A stretch of DNA of 10,946 nucleotides from Endomicrobium sp. (GTDB lineage: Bacteria; Elusimicrobiota; Endomicrobiia; Endomicrobiales; Endomicrobiaceae). The notes beneath the pieces are model-generated. The model worked only from the letters and a program-made list of their open reading frames with translations, made no database searches and was not told where the DNA came from. Positions 1-6,246 of the stretch are shown here, piece by piece. Position numbers and translations under genes: made by a program. Position 1 is the first letter of the stretch. Each line of letters starts with the position of its first letter. The DNA lies in assembly GCA_031278405.1 (NCBI GenBank), contig JAITKL010000036.1:1-10946 (forward strand), read 5' to 3'.

Positions 1-169
1 GCAAGAATTATACAAAACAGTTTTATGCTTTTATCATAAGCGCAGAAAATATACATAAGTGTCATTTTTTTCTAAATAATTTTATAAAATATCGCTTGTA
101 GTAAAAATCTACTCTACTATATTTGTATTATAATTTTGATTTCTGACATTCATTTTTATAAAGGAGATA
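1..169. other. Left-edge intergenic region, no supported gene
   Basis: No convincing coding frame is visible. A minus-strand frame from an ATG at 65-63 runs off the left edge, but it has no Shine-Dalgarno and no recognisable sequence. On the plus strand a weak sigma70-like pair (TTGTAG at 96-101, 16-nt spacer, TATATT at 118-123) could serve the ORF starting at 170. A TATAAT at 129-134 is also present but has no good -35. AT-rich sequence throws up such pairs often, so these are only candidates. Confidence 0.3.
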
Positions 170-370
170 ATGAACAAAAGTTTTTTGTCACTATTGTCGT
201 TGTATTCTTTATTCTTAACGTCATTATCTTCAAGTATTAGCGCTTATGCAATAAAACGCGGTTATCATGCGATGAGAATAAAACTATTATACCGTTTGTG
301 TGTCTATGTTGAAAATAATTCGAAACAAAATAACGCACCGTCGGGTATACTGGTAGTAGCATTCAAATAA
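170..370 (+). CDS. Doubtful short secreted ORF, possibly the remnant of a longer gene
   Basis: I do not recognise this 66-residue ORF. An AAGGAG motif (161-166) lies only 3 nt before the ATG, which is close but usable. Residues 1-27 look like a signal peptide: a Lys near the start, a Leu/Ser-rich hydrophobic stretch, and a possible signal peptidase I site after A-Y-A. The rest (about 39 residues, with several Lys/Arg) shows no motif. Just past residue 55 another frame opens (334-414) and reads RTVGYTGSSIQIIGKGRK and onward to a TAA at 415-417. This looks more protein-like than the annotated end. A frameshifted exported protein is therefore as likely as a real small one. No homolog is claimed. 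Confidence 0.3.
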   Translation: MNKSFLSLLSLYSLFLTSLSSSISAYAIKRGYHAMRIKLLYRLCVYVENNSKQNNAPSGILVVAFK

Positions 371-482
371 TTGGGAAGGGCAGAAAGAGTGGTTACGATT
401 TAACTGAGCGATTATAATATACGAATAATAATTTTTAATAATAAAAGTTTGGCTATATATTTTTTATTGGAAAGGTTTTCAT
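371..482. other. Intergenic leader of the recombinase gene
   Basis: The stretch is AT-rich. A TATAAT hexamer at 413-418 could be a -10 element for the downstream recombinase, but no good -35 stands 16-18 nt before it. GGAAAGG at 469-475, 7 nt before the ATG at 483, is the likely ribosome binding site. Nothing else is recognisable. Confidence 0.3.
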
Positions 483-1367
483 ATGGCTGGTTATAAAAAG
501 CTGTTAAAAGATTTTATTTTATATATAGTTGTTGAAAAGGGATTATCTAAGAATACGGTTTTAGCGTATAGAGCTGATATTTTAAAATTTATCGCATTTG
601 CAGAAAAAAAACAAATTTCTCTTGAAACTTGCCAACACCAAGATATTACAGATTTTTTGTGGGCGTCAAAACTTGACGGTTTTAAGCCAAAATCTCTTTA
701 CAGATTTGTAGAATCTTTGAGACAGTTTTATAAATTCTTAAATTGTGAAGATATAATTAAAAATAACCCAACTTTTTATTTAACATCTCCAAAAGTTCCC
801 GAAAATTTACCTAGCATGCTTACATTTGACGAGGTTATACTTTTGTTAAATGCTGTTACCGATGAAGATGAAGTAAATGTAAGAAACAGAGCCATGCTTG
901 AACTTCTGTATGCTACGGGATTAAGAGTTTCTGAGCTTATAAGTCTTAAGTTTTCAAATATAAATTTACAAGATAATTTTTTAAGAATTATAGGTAAAGG
1001 GTCTAAAGAAAGATTGATACCGTTTGGAGAAAAAGCTAAGAGTTTTATCAATATTTATCTTTTAAAGAGAAAACCTTATACGAGTCATGAAGACAATATT
1101 TTTATTTCAAGGTTAGGAAAGAAGCTTTCCAGAGTGGAATTTTGGAGACAGTTAAAGAATATAGTCAAAAAAGCCGGTATAAACAAAAATATTACACCTC
1201 ATACATTAAGACATTCTTTTGCAACTCATCTTTTAGCCGGTGGAGCCGATATTCGTTTCGTTCAAGAAATGTTAGGACACGCTTCAATAGCTACTACGCA
1301 GATTTATACTCATCTTGATAAAGATAAAATCATACAACAACATAAAATTTTTCATCCAAGAGGATAA
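483..1367 (+). CDS. xerD: XerC/XerD-family site-specific tyrosine recombinase
   Basis: This protein of 294 residues has the usual length for XerC/XerD. These enzymes resolve chromosome dimers at the dif site, acting in the cytoplasm with FtsK at division. The N-terminal SAM-like core-binding domain covers about residues 1-95 (LSKNTVLAYRADILKF at 21-36). The catalytic domain follows from about 110. The complete tyrosine-recombinase set is visible: Arg148 in ATGLRVSEL, Lys172 in GKGSKERLIP, His240 and Arg243 in HTLRHSF, His266 in LGHAS, and the nucleophile Tyr275 in TTQIYTH. The gene looks intact and converges on larE with 3 nt between the stop codons. XerC and XerD cannot be separated with certainty by eye. 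An integrase of a mobile element is less likely, because size and sequence match the housekeeping enzymes and no element ends are visible nearby. Confidence 0.9.
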   Translation: MAGYKKLLKDFILYIVVEKGLSKNTVLAYRADILKFIAFAEKKQISLETCQHQDITDFLWASKLDGFKPKSLYRFVESLRQFYKFLNCEDIIKNNPTFYLTSPKVPENLPSMLTFDEVILLLNAVTDEDEVNVRNRAMLELLYATGLRVSELISLKFSNINLQDNFLRIIGKGSKERLIPFGEKAKSFINIYLLKRKPYTSHEDNIFISRLGKKLSRVEFWRQLKNIVKKAGINKNITPHTLRHSFATHLLAGGADIRFVQEMLGHASIATTQIYTHLDKDKIIQQHKIFHPRG

Positions 1368-1370
1368 ATT

Positions 1371-2180
1371 TCAAATATCCAGAGTTTCATTCATACTGCC
1401 TGTGCGGTAGCCTAAAAGATCTACTGAAACATAAACATATCCTAAATCTTTTAGTTTTTTGTAAATTTTTTTTCTCTTATTTTTGTCCATGAGAATTTCA
1501 AATCCAGTTTCGTCAGTTTCAATTCTTGCTAGATTGTCATGGTGTCGTACTCTAACTTGCTTTAATCCCATATTAAGAAGCATTTGCTCAGCTGTGTCCA
1601 CCATAGATAAAGCTTTAAGGGTAATTTCCTGCCCGTATGGAAACCTTGAAGACAGGCATGCGAAAGATTGCTTATTCCAAGTAAAGAGTCCTAATTTTTT
1701 TGACAGCATTCGTATTTCATCTTTTGTAAGATTTGCATAACGCAGAGGGCTTTTTACGTTAAGTTCCGATATCGCAATGAAGCCTGGACGATAGTCGTTG
1801 TTGTCGTCAATATTGGAAGCTTCGGCTACATTATTGATTCTTTTCTTTTTTGCTATATTCAAAATCTTTGAGAAAAGCTCCCTTTTACATAAATAGCAAC
1901 GGTTGGTAGGATTGTGTGAAAATCCTTTTATATCTAGCTCTTCAGAATTGCATGTTATGTGCGTTATGCCTTCTTTTTTACAAAAAGCAACAGCGTCGTT
2001 AAGTTCTCTTTGTGGAAAAGAACAAGATTTAGCTGTTACTGCTATAACTTTTTTTCCAAGTAAGTCATGTGCTGTTTTTAGTAAAAAAGTTGAATCAACG
2101 CCGCCAGAAAATGCAATGACAAGATTTTCTAAGTCTAATATATATTTTTTTAGAACTTCATATTTTTGTTCAGCGTTCAT
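1371..2180 (-). CDS. larE: LarE, ATP-dependent sulfur transferase for the nickel-pincer nucleotide
   Basis: LarE adenylates the carboxylates of pyridine-3,5-biscarboxylate mononucleotide and replaces them with thiocarboxylates, giving the pincer ligand for nickel. The 269-residue protein starts with the PP-loop ATP pyrophosphatase motif FSGGVDSTF (residues 24-32). The family signatures DNNDYRPGF (126-134), SRFPYG (178-183) and the C-terminal GYRTGSMNE (257-265) are all present. Cys175, just before L-S-S-R, aligns with the sulfur-donating Cys176 of Lactobacillus plantarum LarE. Here a second motif, NRCYLCK with Cys95 and Cys98, gives three cysteines. That is the arrangement of [4Fe-4S]-cluster LarE proteins rather than the self-sacrificing type. 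The ATG directly abuts the larC stop codon with no visible Shine-Dalgarno, so translation is probably coupled. It is the last gene of the block. Confidence 0.93.
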   Translation of the reverse strand: MNAEQKYEVLKKYILDLENLVIAFSGGVDSTFLLKTAHDLLGKKVIAVTAKSCSFPQRELNDAVAFCKKEGITHITCNSEELDIKGFSHNPTNRCYLCKRELFSKILNIAKKKRINNVAEASNIDDNNDYRPGFIAISELNVKSPLRYANLTKDEIRMLSKKLGLFTWNKQSFACLSSRFPYGQEITLKALSMVDTAEQMLLNMGLKQVRVRHHDNLARIETDETGFEILMDKNKRKKIYKKLKDLGYVYVSVDLLGYRTGSMNETLDI

Positions 2181-3392
2181 TTATTTTAACTTTATATTTT
2201 TTTTGATTTCATCAAATGTTTTATTTTTTATACGAGCTACTTTTACTATGTCCTCAAACTCAGGTTTTGATTTTTTTATTCCAAAACCTTCCCCTGTTTT
2301 AATGCGGATATTGCCGTATGGCGTTTTTTGTACGGAAGTTTTACGGTTTAAAATATAACGCTTGCAAATAGTTTTCCTTACTCCAAAAGTGGAAGTATAT
2401 TCTAAAATGAGTTTTGCAAAAAAGTCAACTTTTTCCATCTCACATATGCATGTAAATAAGACTCCTGGACGATTTTTTTTCATTTGAATAGATGTATAAA
2501 AAACATCCAATGCACCTTTTTCTAAAAGCAATTCAGAAGCAAAACTTAAAGCTTCTCCTGTAATATCGTCCAAGTTACACTGTAGCTGCGCTATAGTATT
2601 GCTTGTAGTATCCGCATCTTTATCTGACTCTCCTAAAAATGCTCTCACGCAGTTTGGTATTTCAATTTTGCGCGCACCCATTCCATAACCTATTTTTTTT
2701 ATACGCATTATAGGCATTTGACCAAAACTAGTGACGAAATGTTTTATAATAGCAGCTCCTGTAGGTGTGCATAGTTCTCCCTCATATTCATTTGTATAAA
2801 TTGGAATATTGTACAAAATATTAGCTGTTGCCGGTGCTGGAACTGAAAGAATGCCATGAGCACAATGCAGACGCCCTTTGCCTATATTTATTGGCGATGA
2901 TATTATTTTATTTGGGGAGACCTTATCTACAAGTAAACATACGCTGACAATATCAATTATTGCGTCAATTTCTCCGACTTCGTGAAAGTGTATTCGCGTT
3001 ACGGACTTATGATGAGCTTTTGCTTCAGCTTGAGCAATTATATTATATATATTTACAGCATTGTCTTTAACTTTTTTTGAGACTTTTAACTTTGATATGA
3101 TGTTTCCAATTGTTTTTAGACTTGTATGACTGTGTTTATGTGAATTGTTATATCCTGTAGGACAAGAATTTTTTTCATGCTCTTCATATCCATGAATTTT
3201 TACATGGACTTTGGTTCCTTTTATCAAATTCTTTTCAATAGGTTGTGCTGTTATCCTTACATTATTGAGTCCAAGAGAGTTTATTTGTTTTAAAAAAGCT
3301 TTTTTATCGTTGTTTCCTAGTAATTCGTACAATGCAGCTGTCAACATATCTCCCGCGGCACCCATAGAACATTCAAGATAGAGAATTTTCAT
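2181..3392 (-). CDS. larC: LarC, CTP-dependent nickel insertase (pincer nucleotide cyclometallase)
   Basis: LarC inserts nickel into the dithiolated pyridinium mononucleotide, using CTP, to finish the NPN cofactor. The 403 residues cover the whole family length in a single frame. The N-terminal motif ECSMGAAGDM (7-16) is followed by HFHEVGEIDAI (135-145), HCAHGILSVPAPAT (176-189) and GELCTPTGAAI (205-215). The C-terminal nickel/CTP half has CNLDDITGE (272-280) and QMKKNRPG (303-310). A His-rich segment (His63, 67, 72, 85, 87, 89) near the N-terminus is a plausible nickel-holding loop. In L. plantarum the two halves are joined by programmed ribosomal frameshifting, which is not needed here. 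The ATG overlaps the larB stop (ATGA), and GGAGAG (3399-3404) stands 6 nt upstream. LarE follows with no gap. Confidence 0.94.
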   Translation of the reverse strand: MKILYLECSMGAAGDMLTAALYELLGNNDKKAFLKQINSLGLNNVRITAQPIEKNLIKGTKVHVKIHGYEEHEKNSCPTGYNNSHKHSHTSLKTIGNIISKLKVSKKVKDNAVNIYNIIAQAEAKAHHKSVTRIHFHEVGEIDAIIDIVSVCLLVDKVSPNKIISSPINIGKGRLHCAHGILSVPAPATANILYNIPIYTNEYEGELCTPTGAAIIKHFVTSFGQMPIMRIKKIGYGMGARKIEIPNCVRAFLGESDKDADTTSNTIAQLQCNLDDITGEALSFASELLLEKGALDVFYTSIQMKKNRPGVLFTCICEMEKVDFFAKLILEYTSTFGVRKTICKRYILNRKTSVQKTPYGNIRIKTGEGFGIKKSKPEFEDIVKVARIKNKTFDEIKKNIKLK

Positions 3393-4162
3393 TCAATGCT
3401 CTCCATTTTGTTGATACGATTTGCAATAAAACCTGCTCCAAAACCATTGTCTATGTTTACTATTGAAATTCCATTTGAGCAAGAGTTAAGCATAGTAAGC
3501 AAAGCTGAAAGTCCTTTAAAGTTTGAACCGTACCCTATGCTTGTAGGGACCGCTATTATAGGACAACTTACAAGTCCTCCTACTACGCTTGCAAGAGCAC
3601 CTTCCATACCCGCGACTGCCACTATAACTCTTGCTTTTGCAAGAGTTTCGTATTTAGACAAAAGCCTATGTATTCCTGCTACTCCAACATCGTATAAACG
3701 AGTGACTTGGCTTCCGAGTGTTTCGGCTGTTATCGCGGCTTCTTCGCATACGGGAATATCGCTTGTTCCTCCGGAAACTATAATAACAGAACCTACAAGT
3801 TTATTAATTTTATTGTGTTTCACCACGGCAATCTTTGCGATTAAATGATATTTCAAATCTATTTTTTGTTCTACTAAAAAATTTGCTGTCTCTTTAGATA
3901 TTCTTGTTATGATAATATTATTTATATTTTTATCCAGCATATTTAAAACAATGTTTGCTATTTGCTCCTGAGTTTTTCCTTGTCCAAAAATAACTTCTTC
4001 AGCCCCTTGTCTCAAGTTTCTGTGATAGTCAATATTTGTAAAACCTAAATCTTCAAAAGGTGCAGTTTGCAAGCGCAATATAGCATCTTCAGGAGACATG
4101 TGTCCTGATTGAACCATTTTTAAAAGTTTAATGATTGCTTTTTTATCATTTGCTTTTTTCAT
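3389..4162 (-). CDS. larB: LarB, nicotinic acid adenine dinucleotide carboxylase/hydrolase
   Basis: LarB catalyses the first NPN step: it carboxylates the pyridinium ring of nicotinic acid adenine dinucleotide and releases AMP. The protein has 257 residues. A small N-terminal helical part (LRQGAEEVIFGQGKT at 50-64) precedes a PurE-like (AIR carboxylase) domain with SGGTSDIPVCEEA (130-142), YDVGVAGIHRL (157-167), GMEGALASVVGG (185-196) and PTSIGYG (206-212). NSCSNGISIVNIDNGFGAG (226-244) contains Cys228, which appears to match the catalytic Cys221 of the L. plantarum enzyme. The ATG lies inside the 3' end of cbiN (17-nt overlap) without a clear Shine-Dalgarno, suggesting coupled translation. 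The stop overlaps the larC ATG by 4 nt. Confidence 0.94.
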   Translation of the reverse strand: MKKANDKKAIIKLLKMVQSGHMSPEDAILRLQTAPFEDLGFTNIDYHRNLRQGAEEVIFGQGKTQEQIANIVLNMLDKNINNIIITRISKETANFLVEQKIDLKYHLIAKIAVVKHNKINKLVGSVIIVSGGTSDIPVCEEAAITAETLGSQVTRLYDVGVAGIHRLLSKYETLAKARVIVAVAGMEGALASVVGGLVSCPIIAVPTSIGYGSNFKGLSALLTMLNSCSNGISIVNIDNGFGAGFIANRINKMESIE

Positions 4163-4442
4163 AAATTAATTTTGCTAAAATTTTTACTATTTTTGTTGTA
4201 ATTTTAAATATGACATAAAGAAGTGTTAATCCAATAATCCCCGCCAAAAATGTTGATGCATAATGATTTTCTACAAAAGGGAAACAATATCCTGAGAACA
4301 GAGACGATGTTTCTTTAGCTTTGTTTATAAATTCGCAATTTATAGCAATCGTTTCCAAAGTGTCTGGAAGTTTTGAAGCAAATAAACTTGCTAAAAATAT
4401 TGCAAATATAGGAATTATGAACGCTAATTTCTTTTTATTCAT
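4146..4442 (-). CDS. cbiN: CbiN/NikN-type small membrane subunit (PDGLE domain) of an ECF nickel/cobalt transporter
   Basis: This small protein partners CbiM/NikM in the metal-specific core of energy-coupling-factor transporters in the inner membrane. It has 98 residues and two hydrophobic segments (about 6-22 and 63-81), with an extracytoplasmic loop between them. The loop begins LPDTLE (25-30), a variant of the family's P-D-G-L-E motif, and continues to NHYASTFLAGIIG (59-71), which is typical of the domain. It follows cbiM by 13 nt, has no obvious Shine-Dalgarno of its own, and overlaps larB by 17 nt. The lar neighbours argue for nickel as the substrate. In L. plantarum a comparable transporter, Lar(MN)QO, serves the same pathway; there the M and N domains are fused, here they are separate. 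Confidence 0.82.
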   Translation of the reverse strand: MNKKKLAFIIPIFAIFLASLFASKLPDTLETIAINCEFINKAKETSSLFSGYCFPFVENHYASTFLAGIIGLTLLYVIFKITTKIVKILAKLIYEKSK

Positions 4443-4455
4443 TAGATTTATCTAT

Positions 4456-5124
4456 TTATGTTATGCTTCTAAACACTTTAAGCAATGCAATTGTTATTAA
4501 TGTTTCAAGACAAGACACTCCAAAGTGCAAGCCCATCATATTTTTAAATGCTGTTGAAAATACTACCGACCCTGATAATCCAAGCTCTATAAGGCATGCC
4601 AAAGAAGCTGCCATAACAGAGAAAAAGCACGCAGCGAAAACTCCAAAATGCCAACTTTTGTTTGAAAAAGCTTTATACACATAATAAGATAAGAAAGAAC
4701 CTATAAAAGCCATGTTAAGAATGTTTGCGCCGAGCGCTAAAACTCCGCCGTCTGAGAAAAATAAAGATTGTATAATGAGGACAAAAGACATTATTATAAA
4801 ACCTACAAATGGATCAGTAAGGATAGCAGCGAAAACTCCTCCAATAAAATGAGCCGAGGTTGCCGATTTTACTGGTATGTTAAACATTTGAAAAGCAAAT
4901 ACCCAAAGAGCTATCAAAGTTAATCTTTGAAAATATTTATTGGTGTTTTCTAAAAATCCAAATGATTGCGAACCTAAATTTACTTCTGAAGCGTTATCCG
5001 TAATTCCTACGGCAACCGTTATACTTTTTAATATCTTATTTAGGCAATATCCAATCATGCCTAAAGCTCCAGCAAGCAATCCTCCCGCCAAATTATTGTT
5101 TAAAAATCCATCAGGTATATGCAC
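4456..5124 (-). CDS. cbiM: CbiM/NikM-type substrate-binding membrane subunit of an ECF nickel/cobalt transporter
   Basis: This integral membrane component binds Ni2+ or Co2+ and forms the core transporter with CbiN. It has 222 residues and about six to seven hydrophobic segments. The start codon is GTG (5124-5122), giving the conserved N-terminus MHIPDGF, whose amino group and His2 coordinate the metal in structurally studied NikM. An ATG 2 nt upstream (5126-5124) is in another frame and would not give this end. SATSAHFIGG (87-96) with His92 matches the second ligand region, followed by LFFSDGGVLALGANILNMA (121-139), a strong family signature. GAGGAG (5130-5135), 5 nt before the GTG, is the strongest ribosome binding site in the block. 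No CbiQ or CbiO energising gene is adjacent, so those subunits are elsewhere or absent. Confidence 0.92.
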   Translation of the reverse strand: MHIPDGFLNNNLAGGLLAGALGMIGYCLNKILKSITVAVGITDNASEVNLGSQSFGFLENTNKYFQRLTLIALWVFAFQMFNIPVKSATSAHFIGGVFAAILTDPFVGFIIMSFVLIIQSLFFSDGGVLALGANILNMAFIGSFLSYYVYKAFSNKSWHFGVFAACFFSVMAASLACLIELGLSGSVVFSTAFKNMMGLHFGVSCLETLITIALLKVFRSIT

Positions 5125-5156
5125 ATTATCTCCTCTAAAAGTAAGATATGCGATAA

Positions 5157-5184
5157 AGTATAATTACTTTTTCACTTTGACCAA
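5157..5184 (-). promoter_or_regulatory. Candidate internal promoter with overlapping inverted repeat, upstream of cbiM
   Basis: Read on the minus strand, TTGGTC (5184-5179) and TATACT (5162-5157) are separated by 16 nt. The lptG stop codon lies in the spacer. Transcription would start near 5150, giving a leader of about 25 nt that contains the GAGGAG site. An inverted repeat, AAAGTA-N4-TACTTT (5155-5170), covers the -10 region and could be an operator. The -35 is weak and the region AT-rich, so this is a candidate only. Confidence 0.33.
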
Positions 5185-6246
5185 TAAATAGACACCTATA
5201 CCCAAAAATATAAAGTTTGGTAGCCACGCTGCCATAAAAGGCGATAGTATTAAATTTTTACCAAAAGAGGTTGTTACAGCCTGAGTCGCCCAATACGTAA
5301 ATGTGGCAGATAAGGCAGCAAGGAAATTAAATATTATGTTTATTTTTCTTCCAAATTCTAGAGTAAAAGGTATTCCTATCATCATAACTATAATGTGGGA
5401 AAAAACAGAAGCAAATCTTGTATCCAGCGCAATTCTTGCTTTTATTGCCGATTGCCCAAAAATTTTTAATTGATTTATATATTTGTTAAAGTCAGCCATA
5501 TTCATGCTATTGTATGGGGGATCTTTAAATGTTATGTCTTCTGGAGTAACGTTTATGTTGGAATTATATGTTTTAAAATAAACTTCGCCCAAAAAGTCGC
5601 TTTCAGAGTCTCTCGTAACACCGTTTTTAAGCACCCAAGATCCATTTTCCCAATCTGCCTTCTTGGCCAAAACAAGTTTTTTTAATTCAAAATCTTTATT
5701 GTATCTTTCAAATACGATGTTTTCCATTATATTTGTTTTTATATCAAGGCGTCCGACTGTTAATATTACATTATTTTTTAATGCTATTATTTGATTATGG
5801 AAATCTGTCTGCAGTGATACTTTTTCTTTTTTTATTTTTTCAGTATCTACTTTTCTGTTATAAACTGTTGTTTTAGTCACAATAAATTCTCTGCAGGCAA
5901 AATCCGCAATTCCTATAATAAACCCTATTGTAAGAAAAAGCGAAATAATACGACACATATTTATTCCAACAGCCTTCATTGCCGTAATTTCGCTTCTTTT
6001 TGCAAGATTACCTAGAGAAAACAGCAAAGCCAAAAGAGTAGCTATAGGTAAAGCCTGCACAAGCCATTCTGGAGCATTTGTAAGTACGTGAACAATTATT
6101 ATGTCGAAAGTCGCTTTGTTTTCCATGTAAAAATTTATCTTGCCAAGTAGTTGCGATATTATGACTACAACAGAAAAAGCTAGCGTTGTAAATATAAAAG
6201 TTTTAATAAAGTTTTTGACAATATATTTGTAAAGAATTTTTATCAT
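5164..6246 (-). CDS. lptG: LptG-like lipopolysaccharide export permease (YjgP/YjgQ family)
   Basis: With LptF, LptG forms the inner-membrane part of the LptB2FG ABC transporter, which extracts lipopolysaccharide and passes it through LptC and LptA to the outer membrane. The 360-residue protein has the family layout: three N-terminal membrane segments (about 13-31, 59-77, 102-121), a periplasmic beta-jellyroll (about 130-270), and three C-terminal segments (about 283-300, 305-325, 336-355). AKRSEITAMKAVGI is the cytoplasmic coupling region that contacts the ATPase. The sequence around FNKYINQLKIFGQSA, just before the fourth segment, resembles LptG more than LptF, and the gene comes second of the pair, as is usual. 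The ATG overlaps the lptF stop by 4 nt. The ATPase gene lptB is not in the window. Confidence 0.88.
   Translation of the reverse strand: MIKILYKYIVKNFIKTFIFTTLAFSVVVIISQLLGKINFYMENKATFDIIIVHVLTNAPEWLVQALPIATLLALLFSLGNLAKRSEITAMKAVGINMCRIISLFLTIGFIIGIADFACREFIVTKTTVYNRKVDTEKIKKEKVSLQTDFHNQIIALKNNVILTVGRLDIKTNIMENIVFERYNKDFELKKLVLAKKADWENGSWVLKNGVTRDSESDFLGEVYFKTYNSNINVTPEDITFKDPPYNSMNMADFNKYINQLKIFGQSAIKARIALDTRFASVFSHIIVMMIGIPFTLEFGRKINIIFNFLAALSATFTYWATQAVTTSFGKNLILSPFMAAWLPNFIFLGIGVYLLVKVKK

Noticed and set aside
1..65. Minus-strand partial ORF running off the left edge from an ATG at 65-63
   Set aside because: It has only 21 codons, no Shine-Dalgarno and no recognisable sequence; open frames of this length are common by chance.
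483..1367. Recombinase as the integrase of a mobile element or genomic island
   Set aside because: There is no tRNA, direct repeat or cargo boundary nearby, and length and motifs fit the housekeeping XerC/XerD proteins.
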